DNA of 64,000 nucleotides from NCBI GenBank assembly GCA_018401755.1, contig JAGYKJ010000002.1, forward strand, positions 62,001 to 126,000, written 5' to 3'. This stretch comes from Litorivicinus sp. (GTDB taxonomy: Bacteria > Pseudomonadota > Gammaproteobacteria > Pseudomonadales > Litorivicinaceae). Positions 56,293 through 64,000 of the stretch are shown here, one piece after another. The translations under genes were made by a program, and so were the position numbers. The notes beneath the pieces were generated by a model. It saw only the letters and a list, made by a program, of their open reading frames with translations. It did not search any database and was not told where the DNA came from. The stretch's first letter is position 1, and every line of letters starts with the position of its first letter.

Positions 56293-56321
56293 TTGACCTC
56301 TCGCAGTCCTTCGGACATAAT
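56293..56321 (+). promoter_or_regulatory. Sigma-70 promoter for the rimP-nusA-infB operon
   Basis: TTGACC, 17 bases, CATAAT. The transcript would begin near 56328, leaving a leader of about 110 bases before rimP with the two hairpins listed next. Confidence 0.75.
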
Positions 56322-56344
56322 ACTGCGACTTTTTGCGAGGGGTC

Positions 56345-56418
56345 TCCGTGAATTCTTCATTCACGGAAGCAGCGAGAAAGGAATGTGCAGGCCATGAAAC
56401 CCCGTTTGGGGTTTTTTT
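56345..56418 (+). terminator. rimP leader: hairpin plus intrinsic terminator (attenuator)
   Basis: Hairpin TCCGTGAAT-TCTTC-ATTCACGGA (56345-56367) precedes AAACCCCGTTTGGGGTTTTTTT (56397-56418), a GC stem with a seven-T run. It ends 18 bases before the rimP start and inside its own leader, so it would act as an attenuator. Premature terminators before rimP/nusA are known in other gammaproteobacteria. Confidence 0.8.
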
Positions 56419-56436
56419 ATTTCTGGCGGGATGGTG

Positions 56437-56937
56437 ATGACGCCAAAGCAGCACGAATTAGCAACCTTGTTGCGGCCCTCGATTGAGGCGCTGGGCGTGG
56501 AGCTTTGGGCGATCGAAATGATGGGCAAGGCACCGCGTATTACGCTACGGATTGTGTTGGATCATCCGGATCGGTTGGTCACTGTGGAAGATTGTGCGGC
56601 GGTGAGTCGACAGGTGTCGCGAGTCTTGGATGTGGATGACCCGCTGCCGGATCGATACACCCTTGAGGTCTCCAGTCCTGGTTGGGAGCGGTCTCTGTAT
56701 GAGTTATGGCATTTTGAACGGTTTGTCGGGCACAAGGCGCGCGTCAAACTGAAACTCCCTTTCGAGGGGCGTAAGCAGTTTACGGGCATGATCGCCCGAC
56801 TAGAGGACCAATCGGTGGTCGTGCACGTTGGAGAAGATGAATTTGTCTTCCCATTTGAGCAGATCGAGCGGGGTCAATTGATCGTGGATGATGGTAAATC
56901 GGTTAACGGAACGAAACGACATGGGAATGGGAAGTAA
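56437..56937 (+). CDS. rimP: Ribosome maturation factor RimP
   Basis: 166 aa from ATG 56437, which has GGCGGG six bases upstream; ATG 56431 is in frame but too close. Landmarks are [40 protein letters not shown] and [20 protein letters not shown]. RimP helps 30S subunit assembly. It heads the operon rimP-nusA-infB-rbfA-truB-rpsO, and nusA starts within its 3' end. Confidence 0.95.
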   Translation: MTPKQHELATLLRPSIEALGVELWAIEMMGKAPRITLRIVLDHPDRLVTVEDCAAVSRQVSRVLDVDDPLPDRYTLEVSSPGWERSLYELWHFERFVGHKARVKLKLPFEGRKQFTGMIARLEDQSVVVHVGEDEFVFPFEQIERGQLIVDDGKSVNGTKRHGNGK

Positions 56938-58438
56938 AGAGATCCTTCAGGTAGTGGAACTGTTCTCGAATGAGAAGGGGATTCCAAAAGGCGTCGTGTT
57001 TGAGGCGGTCGAGCAAGCGCTGGCGACCGCAACACGGAAACGCTACGAAGGGGAAGAAGCCGATATTCGCGTCACCATTGATCGCGTTGCCGGGACCTAT
57101 GACACATTCCGTCGGTGGTTGGTTGTCCCAGATGACCACCTGGCGATTTTGGGCTCTGAGCTGACCACTGAAGAAGCTCTGGAGATGGATCCCAGCTTAA
57201 ACATTGGCGATATCCACGAGGTTCAAGTCGATAACGTCGAGTTTGGACGGATTGAAGCCCAAACCGCCAAGCAGGTGATTGTGCAGCGTGTCCGTGAAGC
57301 GGAGCGGGAAAAGGTGGTGGCTGATTATGCCAACCGTCTGAACGGCTTGATTAACGGATCCGTCAAGAAAGTCACACGCGACGCCATCATTGTGGACCTG
57401 GGCGGGACCGCTGAGGCATTGTTGCCCCGGGAAAATTTGATTGGCCGTGAGATCTTCAGGATCAATGATCGTGTCCGTGCTGTATTGCACGAGATTCGGA
57501 GTGAAGGGCGCGGTCCTCAGTTGATCTTATCGCGGAACTCGCCGCGCTTTTTGATTGAGCTGTTCCGGATCGAAGTGCCCGAGATTGCCGAGGAGACCAT
57601 CGAGATTCGGGGTGCCGCACGGGATCCGGGTCTTCGGGCGAAGATTGCCGTGAAGACCAACGATGGACGGATTGATCCGATCGGTGCCTGCGTCGGGATG
57701 CGTGGTGCGCGGGTTCAGGCAGTCTCAAATGAGTTAAATGGTGAGCGGGTCGACATCGTGTTGTGGGATGACAATCCCGCGCAATTGGTGATCAATGCGA
57801 TGTCTCCTGCGGAAGTCTCCTCAATTGTCGTTGATGAGGACAGCCGGTCTATGGATTTGGCTGTGACCCAAGATAATTTGGCGCAAGCCATCGGTCGAGG
57901 CGGCCAAAATGTCCGCCTTGCCTCTGAGCTGACCGGCTGGAAACTCAATGTCATGAGTGAAGAGCAAGCCGAAGAGCGTCAGGAAGCCGAGTCTGAGAAA
58001 CTGGTCAATATGTTTATCGCGCGCCTTGATGTGGACGAAGAGCTGGCACGTATTCTTGTGGACGAGGGATTCACCTCGGTCGATGAGGTGGCCTATGTCC
58101 CTGTTGAAGAAATGCTCGGCATTGATGGATTTGAAGAAGAGTTGGTTGAGACTCTGCGGACCCGTGCACGAGATGTCTTGTTGACCGCCGCCTTATCAGG
58201 CGAGGACAGCACAGGTGAGCCTGCAGATGATTTGTTGGCCATGGAGTTCATGACGCCCGCACTGGCCTATCAATTGGCAGACCGCGGTGTTTGCACCATG
58301 GAAGATTTGGCCGAACTGTCAGTGGATGAGTTGACCCAGTTCGATGGTGTCGATGAATCCTTGGCCGCCGCCCTCATTATGAAAGCCCGTGAGCCTTGGT
58401 TCGCGGACGAAGACGCACAGGAAAACGAGCAGGAGTAA
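56921..58438 (+). CDS. nusA: Transcription elongation/termination factor NusA
   Basis: 505 aa from ATG 56921 (GGAACG upstream); ATG 56927 is an alternative. Domain order: N-terminal RNA polymerase-binding domain ([20 protein letters not shown]), S1 domain with [20 protein letters not shown], two KH domains ([40 protein letters not shown]), and two acidic C-terminal repeats after residue 350. NusA modulates pausing and termination; it could act on the leader terminator upstream of its own operon. Confidence 0.97.
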   Translation: MGMGSKEILQVVELFSNEKGIPKGVVFEAVEQALATATRKRYEGEEADIRVTIDRVAGTYDTFRRWLVVPDDHLAILGSELTTEEALEMDPSLNIGDIHEVQVDNVEFGRIEAQTAKQVIVQRVREAEREKVVADYANRLNGLINGSVKKVTRDAIIVDLGGTAEALLPRENLIGREIFRINDRVRAVLHEIRSEGRGPQLILSRNSPRFLIELFRIEVPEIAEETIEIRGAARDPGLRAKIAVKTNDGRIDPIGACVGMRGARVQAVSNELNGERVDIVLWDDNPAQLVINAMSPAEVSSIVVDEDSRSMDLAVTQDNLAQAIGRGGQNVRLASELTGWKLNVMSEEQAEERQEAESEKLVNMFIARLDVDEELARILVDEGFTSVDEVAYVPVEEMLGIDGFEEELVETLRTRARDVLLTAALSGEDSTGEPADDLLAMEFMTPALAYQLADRGVCTMEDLAELSVDELTQFDGVDESLAAALIMKAREPWFADEDAQENEQE

Positions 58439-58442
58439 GCCG

Positions 58443-60938
58443 TTGTCACAAACTACAGTTAAACAACTGGCCCAGGTTGTCGGCATTCCCGCTGAACGCT
58501 TATTGGCACAAATGGCGGAAGCCGGGGTGTCCAAGCAGTCGGAAAATGATGTCGTCACGGATCAGGAAAAGCAGGCTCTGTTAAGCCATATTCGCGCCGG
58601 AACGGCACGAGTATCGGCTGAGCCCTCGCAGGTCACACTCCGTCGAAAGTCCACCAGCACACTCAAAGTGGGTGCAGGGTCGGGTGGTTCGAAGGCAGTC
58701 AATGTTGAGGTTCGGAAGAAGCGCACATACGTGCATCGTGATTTGACGTCTGACGCAGAGAAGCAGCGTCAGATTGACGAAGTCGAGCGCGCAGCGCGCG
58801 AGGCTGAAGCCGCAGAAGCAGTGCGTCTTGCGACCGAAGCAGAGGCCGCACCAAACCCTGTTGTGCCCGACGAGGCGCCCGCTGAGGTGGTCGATCCAAT
58901 AATCATCGAAGCACCTGTCGATATCTCCGGCGTGTTGCAACCGATGCCCTTGGAGCCCGGTGAACTACCGAAGAAAGAAGTCGATGCAAAACGGCATCAC
59001 AAGAAAGACGATCGGGAGCGGGATGAAGAGCGTCGGCGGCATGGTAAGCCAGCACCCAAGCGTGTTGCGGCGCCCGTTTTGGATGATGAAGAACGTGGCG
59101 GTACCCGGTATCGGCCAAAACGGAAACCCGGAAAAGCGACCGAAGCCTTGTCTCACAAATTTGAAAAGCCTGCCGCACCTGTTGTCCGCGGTGTGACGAT
59201 TTCTGGCCCGGTGACGGTTGCCGAGCTCGCCAGCCAAATGGCTGTTAAGTCTGGTGAACTGATTAAGATTTTGATGAGAATGGGTGTCATGGCAACCATC
59301 AACCAGATCCTCGATGAAGACACCGCGGTGCTGGTGGTTGAGGAAATGGGGCATACCATCACCATCGTGGCCGAAGATGCCATCGAGCAAGACATGATCG
59401 AAAGCTTTGGGCAACTCGAAGGTGAGCAAAAGCCGCGGGCGCCCGTGGTCACCGTCATGGGGCACGTCGATCACGGTAAAACCTCGTTATTGGACCGTAT
59501 TCGGAAGGCCCGTGTGGCCGCAGGCGAAGCTGGCGGTATCACACAGCATATTGGTGCCTATCACGTCACCACCGATAACGGCATGGTGACCTTTATTGAC
59601 ACACCTGGACACGCAGCCTTTACCAACATGCGTGCGCGTGGTGCGAAGGTCACAGATATTGTGATTCTGGTGGTGGCAGCTGACGACGGTGTGATGCCAC
59701 AAACTGAAGAAGCCATTCAGCATGCGAAGGCAGCGGGTGTGCCCATTGTCGTGGCCATGAATAAGATGGATAAGGAAAATGCGGATCCAGATCGTGTTAA
59801 AAACGAGTTGGCTGGTAAGGACGTGATTCCAGAAGAGTGGGGCGGTGATACGCAGTTTGTTCCAGTCAGTGCACACACCGGTGACGGGATCGAAGCACTG
59901 TTGGATGCGGTTCTCCTCCAGGCAGAGTTATTGGAACTCACTGCAGTGCATGATGGTCCAGCACGGGGTACCGTGGTGGAGTCACGCTTGGACCGTGGGC
60001 GTGGTCCCGTGGCCACCGTGTTGATTCAGAATGGTCAGCTAAAAGTGGGTGATGCCATTTTGGTGGGTGAGCAGGTCGGTAAAGCGCGAGCGCTGGTCGA
60101 TGAAAACGGTAAGCAGGTCAAGGTGGCTGGTCCATCGATCCCGGTCGAGGTATTGGGCCTCTCTGGAACCCCTGATGCCGGCGACGAACTGATGGTACTT
60201 GAGAGCGAGAAAAAGGCGCGAGAAGTGGCTGAGTTCCGGTCGTTACGGAAACGTGATACCGAACACAAGCGGCAACAGGCAGCAAAACTCGACCAAATGT
60301 TCGCCAATATGACGGCGGGCGAAGTTGCGAACTTGAATCTGGTGTTAAAAACGGACGTACGGGGCACCTTGGAAGCCTTGTCATCAGCCTTAACCAGACT
60401 GTCCACAGATGAGGTGCGCGTCAGTATCATCGCCAATGGCGTGGGTGGAATTACCGAATCTGATGCAACCCTCGCATCATCAGCCGGGGCGATCATTCTT
60501 GGCTTTAACGTGCGTGCCGACGCCGGTGCGCGTCAAGTGATCGAACGTGATGGGGTCGAGCTTCGCTATTACAGCGTGATTTACGACATCGTGGACGATG
60601 TGAAGGCGGCCATGAGCGGTCTGCTTGCACCGGAGCTTCGTGAAGAGATCGTCGGCATCGCTGAGGTCCGTGATGTCTTTAACTCACCGAAGTTTGGGCA
60701 AATTGCCGGCTGTATGGTGGTTGAGGGAATCGTCTATCGGAACAAGAAGATCCGGGTATTGCGCGATAACGTCGTGGTTTACGAAGGGGAGCTTGAGTCT
60801 TTGCGTCGCTTTAAAGATGATGTGGGCGAAGTCCGAAATGGCATGGAGTGCGGCATCGGTGTGAAGAACTACACGGATGTCAAACCGGGCGACAAGATCG
60901 AAGTATTCGATGTGCGCAAGGTCGCTCGGGCGATCTGA
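58443..60938 (+). CDS. infB: Translation initiation factor IF-2
   Basis: 831 aa from TTG 58443 with AGGAG upstream; the frame extends into nusA but the IF-2 N-terminus starts [21 protein letters not shown] charged Ala/Glu/Lys-rich linker (about 95-255) leads to a second IF2_N-type repeat, then the GTPase core: GHVDHGKT (G1), DTPGH (G3), NKMD (G4). IF-2 brings initiator tRNA to the 30S subunit. Intact, normal for the long gammaproteobacterial form. Confidence 0.97.
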   Translation: MSQTTVKQLAQVVGIPAERLLAQMAEAGVSKQSENDVVTDQEKQALLSHIRAGTARVSAEPSQVTLRRKSTSTLKVGAGSGGSKAVNVEVRKKRTYVHRDLTSDAEKQRQIDEVERAAREAEAAEAVRLATEAEAAPNPVVPDEAPAEVVDPIIIEAPVDISGVLQPMPLEPGELPKKEVDAKRHHKKDDRERDEERRRHGKPAPKRVAAPVLDDEERGGTRYRPKRKPGKATEALSHKFEKPAAPVVRGVTISGPVTVAELASQMAVKSGELIKILMRMGVMATINQILDEDTAVLVVEEMGHTITIVAEDAIEQDMIESFGQLEGEQKPRAPVVTVMGHVDHGKTSLLDRIRKARVAAGEAGGITQHIGAYHVTTDNGMVTFIDTPGHAAFTNMRARGAKVTDIVILVVAADDGVMPQTEEAIQHAKAAGVPIVVAMNKMDKENADPDRVKNELAGKDVIPEEWGGDTQFVPVSAHTGDGIEALLDAVLLQAELLELTAVHDGPARGTVVESRLDRGRGPVATVLIQNGQLKVGDAILVGEQVGKARALVDENGKQVKVAGPSIPVEVLGLSGTPDAGDELMVLESEKKAREVAEFRSLRKRDTEHKRQQAAKLDQMFANMTAGEVANLNLVLKTDVRGTLEALSSALTRLSTDEVRVSIIANGVGGITESDATLASSAGAIILGFNVRADAGARQVIERDGVELRYYSVIYDIVDDVKAAMSGLLAPELREEIVGIAEVRDVFNSPKFGQIAGCMVVEGIVYRNKKIRVLRDNVVVYEGELESLRRFKDDVGEVRNGMECGIGVKNYTDVKPGDKIEVFDVRKVARAI

Positions 60939-61309
60939 TGCCGGCTGAATTCAGCAGAACGCAGCGATTAGGGGAGCAGATCCAACGGGATCTTGCCACC
61001 CTGATCCAGCGTGAGTTGAAAGACCCCCGATTGGGGATGGTCACTGTGAATTTCGTGAAACTCTCAAAAGACCTGTCCTACGCCGATGTGAATGTCACGG
61101 TGCTCGTTGCTGACGATGCACCTGAGCGGATTGCAGCCTCGCTTGCGATCTTGAACCAAGCCAGCACGTTTTTGCGAACCGAGCTCGGCCGCGGATTGAA
61201 GGTCCGCAAAGTGCCGAATCTACGCTTCCATTACGACGACTCGTTAAAACGTGGCGCCGATATCAATGCATTGATTCATCAGGCGCGGGCGAAAGACCAA
61301 GGCCGCTAA
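60938..61309 (+). CDS. rbfA: Ribosome-binding factor RbfA
   Basis: 123 aa from ATG 60938, which overlaps the infB stop (TGATG). Motifs are RTQRLGEQIQRDLATLIQRE, LKDPRLGMVTVNFVKLSKDL and the KH-like core to LRFHYDDSLKRGADINALI. RbfA acts in 16S rRNA 5'-end maturation and cold adaptation. Usual position between infB and truB. Confidence 0.96.
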   Translation: MPAEFSRTQRLGEQIQRDLATLIQRELKDPRLGMVTVNFVKLSKDLSYADVNVTVLVADDAPERIAASLAILNQASTFLRTELGRGLKVRKVPNLRFHYDDSLKRGADINALIHQARAKDQGR

Positions 61310-61313
61310 TCCC

Positions 61314-62297
61314 ATGGCGAAGTCCGTCAAGGGCCGTCCTGTGCATGGCGTTGTGCTGGTGAATAAACCCTCTGGACGGACCTCCAACGCCCTTGTACAA
61401 CGCATTAAGTACCTCACCAAAGCCCGCCGTGTGGGCCATACCGGTGCATTGGATCCGATGGCCACCGGGTTATTGCCGATCGTCTTTGGTTTTGCCACGC
61501 GATTTAGCCAATACGGGCTTGATGCGGATAAGGGCTATGAGACCCTGGTGCAATTGGGAGTGACCACCACGACGCAGGATGCGGAGGGGGCGGTACTGGA
61601 GACCTGCCCAGTTCCGCACTTTGATCTGCTTGAACTTGAGGCGGTGCTGGCGCGGTTTCGGGGACAGATTGAGCAAGTGCCACCTGCGTACGCGGCTCTA
61701 AAAAAAGATGGGAAGCGCTGGTATCGCTTGGCACGCGCCGGGGTCGAGTTTGACCGGCCGACGCGGTCAGTGACGATTCATCGGCTGGATCTGTTGCACT
61801 ATGACCGCGAATTAGGCCAGCTCCGGCTTGCAGTTGCTTGCTCGAAGGGAACCTACATTCGGGCGTTGGCCCACGACATTGGCGCAGCGCTGGGCGTGGG
61901 CGGCCACGTGGCGGAATTAACCCGCACGGCGGTGGGTGACGATACCTTGGCCGATGCGGTGGATTGGGCTGAGTTGGAGTCTGCCTGTGTCGACGATCCA
62001 GAGGCTGTCGATCAGTGGTTACGTCCGATTGATGCCTTGGTCGCTCGTCTACCGCGACTGGAGGTCACTTTGGAGGATGCCTTTTTACTGTCACAAGGCC
62101 AAAAACTGTTCAGAAACAACATAGATCCGTGTCATACTATTGCGGTTTTTGCGTCTGATCACGGGTTTTTAGGGATTTGTGCCATCGATAAGGATGGTCG
62201 GCTCTGCCCTCGACGGATGTTGGCTTCGATCGCTACAGGCATGCGTGGCGAAGCGGGGATTGGGCCCTTTGGGTCGGGCATGCCAGATGAGGAGTAA
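61314..62297 (+). CDS. truB: tRNA pseudouridine-55 synthase TruB
   Basis: 327 aa. The N-terminal GVVLVNKPSGRTSNALVQRI leads to the catalytic GHTGALDPMATGLLPIVFG (Asp nucleophile). YKTYETLVQLG-type sequence, VPPAYAALKKDGKRWYRLAR and the C-terminal PUA-like region follow. TruB makes pseudouridine 55 in tRNA. Four bases after rbfA, four before rpsO. Confidence 0.96.
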   Translation: MAKSVKGRPVHGVVLVNKPSGRTSNALVQRIKYLTKARRVGHTGALDPMATGLLPIVFGFATRFSQYGLDADKGYETLVQLGVTTTTQDAEGAVLETCPVPHFDLLELEAVLARFRGQIEQVPPAYAALKKDGKRWYRLARAGVEFDRPTRSVTIHRLDLLHYDRELGQLRLAVACSKGTYIRALAHDIGAALGVGGHVAELTRTAVGDDTLADAVDWAELESACVDDPEAVDQWLRPIDALVARLPRLEVTLEDAFLLSQGQKLFRNNIDPCHTIAVFASDHGFLGICAIDKDGRLCPRRMLASIATGMRGEAGIGPFGSGMPDEE

Positions 62298-62300
62298 GAC

Positions 62301-62570
62301 ATGGCTTTGTCAGCCGAACAAAAATCTGAGATCTGTACCAAATTTGGTCGTGGTGATGGCGACACCGGATCCCCAGAAGTGCAAGTAGCACTCTTGACTG
62401 CAAACATTGAAAGTCTGCAGGGTCATTTCAAGAAAAATATTCACGATCACCACAGTCGTCGGGGTTTGATCCGGATGGTCAACCAGCGTCGTAAACTCCT
62501 CGATTATTTAAAATCAAAGGATGTGGGTCGGTATAGCGCCCTGATCAAGGAACTTGGTCTGCGTCGTTAA
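62301..62570 (+). CDS. rpsO: 30S ribosomal protein S15
   Basis: 89 aa, complete. [20 protein letters not shown] and [20 protein letters not shown] are S15 hallmarks. S15 is an early 16S rRNA-binding protein. AGGAG overlaps the truB stop. It is followed by a terminator, as in other rpsO-pnp loci. Confidence 0.98.
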   Translation: MALSAEQKSEICTKFGRGDGDTGSPEVQVALLTANIESLQGHFKKNIHDHHSRRGLIRMVNQRRKLLDYLKSKDVGRYSALIKELGLRR

Positions 62571-62582
62571 ACGCTCACTGAG

Positions 62583-62604
62583 AACGGCCCCTCTGGGGCC
62601 GTTT
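62583..62604 (+). terminator. Intrinsic terminator after rpsO
   Basis: AACGGCCCCTCTGGGGCCGTTTT: an 8-base-pair GC stem with a three-base loop and T run. It probably ends part of the operon message before pnp. Confidence 0.85.
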
Positions 62605-62650
62605 TCGTATTGAAGCCGGATGGCCGGCATTATTGGAAGTAGGAAACAGA

Positions 62651-64000
62651 GTGGAAAATCACGTGATACAATTTCAGTTTGGTGGGACGGAAGTCACACT
62701 AGAAACCGGCGCCATTGCGCGTCAAGCCACTGGTGCGGTCATGATCACCATGGGCGACACCCAGATTTTAGCTACCGTGGTGGGCGCGAAGAACGTCAAA
62801 CCCGGTCAGAGTTTTTTCCCGTTATCAGTGCACTATCAAGAAAAGACTTATGCCGCTGGAAAGATCCCTGGTGGATACTTCAAGCGCGAGGGACGACCGA
62901 CTGAAAAAGAAACCCTCACATCGCGTTTGATTGACCGCCCCATTCGTCCGTTGTTCCCAGATGGGTTCATGAATGAAGTACAGGTCGTGCTCACCGTCAT
63001 GTCGGCGTCAAAAACCCATGATGCTGATATCGCAGGGATGCTGGGTGCCTCTGCTGCAGTTGCGATTTCAGGGATTCCATTCAATGGCCCACTGGGTGCC
63101 GCCCGCGTTGGCTTTGGAGAAGATGGTCAGTACATGCTGAACCCGTCGTTTGAGCAGTTGACTGAATCACGTCTCGACATGGTGGTTGCGGGTACCCGCG
63201 ATGCGGTCCTGATGGTGGAATCAGAGGCTGATGAATTAACCGAAGAGCAAATGCTGGGTGCGGTCATGTTTGCCCATCGCGAATTCCAAGTCGCTGTTGA
63301 TGCCATCGATACCTTTGCGAAGGCGCATGGAAAGCCGGCATGGACTTGGCAAGCACCAGCGATTGACGAATCCCTGTATGCCTCACTCAAAGAAGCCTAT
63401 CAAGGACGCATCATTGAGGCTTACCAGATCTCTGAGAAGATGGATCGCTACACCGCTTTGGGTGCAATTCGGACAGATGCCGTGGCTGCCATGGGTGGTG
63501 ATGACGGCAGTCGCGCCGAGGACGTCGGTGAGCTCTTTAGTAAGCTTGAGAAGTCTGTGGTTCGTGGACGGATTATTGATGGCATGCCTCGGATTGATGG
63601 TCGTGATCTCACCACCGTGCGTCCGATTACCTGTGAAGTGGGCAAGCTCAAGCGGGCACACGGATCCGCTGTGTTCACCCGTGGCGAGACCCAAGCCATT
63701 GTGGTGACGACCCTTGGTGCCTTGCGTGATGCGCAAATCGTGGATGGCTTGGGCGGTGACGAGAAAGACACCTTCATGCTCCATTACAACTTCCCTCCAT
63801 ACTCAGTCGGTGAGGCTGGCATGATGTCTGGACCCAAGCGCCGCGAGATCGGTCATGGCCGATTAGCACGTCGTGGAGTCTATGCGATGCTGCCAGACGA
63901 AGAGACCTTCCCGTACACCATTCGGGTGGTGAGCGAGATCACCGAGTCCAACGGTTCCTCGTCGATGGCGTCCGTGTGTGGCGCATCCTTGGCGTTGATG
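62651..64000 (+). CDS. pnp: Polynucleotide phosphorylase (partial, runs off the window)
   Basis: 450 codons from GTG 62651 (AGGAAAC upstream), open to the last base. It covers the first RNase PH domain ([60 protein letters not shown]), the helical linker, and the start of the second RNase PH domain (RVDGRDL-like [55 protein letters not shown]). KH and S1 domains lie beyond 64000. It degrades RNA 3' to 5' by phosphorolysis. Confidence 0.97.
   Translation, partial: MENHVIQFQFGGTEVTLETGAIARQATGAVMITMGDTQILATVVGAKNVKPGQSFFPLSVHYQEKTYAAGKIPGGYFKREGRPTEKETLTSRLIDRPIRPLFPDGFMNEVQVVLTVMSASKTHDADIAGMLGASAAVAISGIPFNGPLGAARVGFGEDGQYMLNPSFEQLTESRLDMVVAGTRDAVLMVESEADELTEEQMLGAVMFAHREFQVAVDAIDTFAKAHGKPAWTWQAPAIDESLYASLKEAYQGRIIEAYQISEKMDRYTALGAIRTDAVAAMGGDDGSRAEDVGELFSKLEKSVVRGRIIDGMPRIDGRDLTTVRPITCEVGKLKRAHGSAVFTRGETQAIVVTTLGALRDAQIVDGLGGDEKDTFMLHYNFPPYSVGEAGMMSGPKRREIGHGRLARRGVYAMLPDEETFPYTIRVVSEITESNGSSSMASVCGASLALM

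Noticed and set aside
56104-56454. 116-aa minus-strand frame upstream of rimP
   Set aside because: It crosses the rimP promoter, hairpins and terminator, and lies antisense to a better small plus-strand gene.
56394-56489. Short frame starting inside the leader terminator as a possible leader peptide
   Set aside because: It runs through the terminator stem and into rimP in another frame, with poor ribosome binding site spacing; probably chance.
1-64000. CRISPR array, rRNA operon or insertion sequence
   Set aside because: No regularly spaced repeats, rRNA sequence, transposase motif or terminal inverted repeats were seen.

Overview
The window comes from a motile gammaproteobacterium, probably marine. 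The right-hand housekeeping block, ftsH-folP-rlmE-glmM-tpiA-secG-tRNA-Leu(GAG) followed after an insertion by rimP-nusA-infB-rbfA-truB-rpsO-pnp, is a gammaproteobacterial gene order. The flagellar block carries FlhF and FlhG (polar flagellum placement) and the H-ring proteins FlgP and FlgT, known from Vibrio-like polar flagella. I cannot name the genus.

Layout. (1) 1-7.1 kb, mostly minus strand: flhA-flhF-flhG-fliA and two unknown genes, meeting an unknown plus-strand gene. (2) 7.3-11.4 kb, plus: flgP, flgT, a small FimV-like LysM protein, a fliK-type hook-length gene and fhlB. (3) 11.4-13.8 kb, minus: flgA, flgM, flgN and a frameshifted SH3 membrane protein. (4) 14.0-27.3 kb, plus: the rod/hook operon flgBCDEFGHIJKL, with unusually large FlgE (1046 aa) and FlgK (1158 aa). 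(5) 27.6-31.4 kb, plus: a large flagellin, fliD and flaG. (6) 31.4-46.2 kb: two SPINDLY/OGT-type (GT41) glycosyltransferases, four short flagellins in both orientations, a UDP-glucuronate decarboxylase, other glycosyltransferases, methyltransferases and a sugar epimerase, most broken by small indels. (7) 46.4-52.4 kb: ftsH to tRNA-Leu. (8) 52.5-56.3 kb: inserted vapBC and rfbDAC. (9) 56.3-64 kb: a rimP leader and the translation/RNA operon, with pnp running off the end.

Regulation can be read from the DNA. Sigma-54-type promoters (TGGCAY-N5-NTGC spacing) lie before flhA, flgP, flgB, the large flagellin, the first OGT gene and the leftmost gene of the minus-strand sugar block. Sigma-28-type promoters (TAAAG...-N11-NCCGAT..) lie before flgM, flaG, three flagellin transcription units, the UDP-glucuronate decarboxylase gene, and probably fliD. 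The sugar genes therefore appear wired into the flagellar hierarchy. My best reading of the 31-46 kb block is a flagellin set with its own O-glycan assembly locus.

A caution applies to the whole window. Many genes between about 31 and 56 kb, including ftsH (normally essential), carry one to several single-base indels that interrupt otherwise well conserved proteins. Consensus sequencing error is at least as likely as gene decay. Two further such breaks lie at about 11.5 and 27.97 kb.
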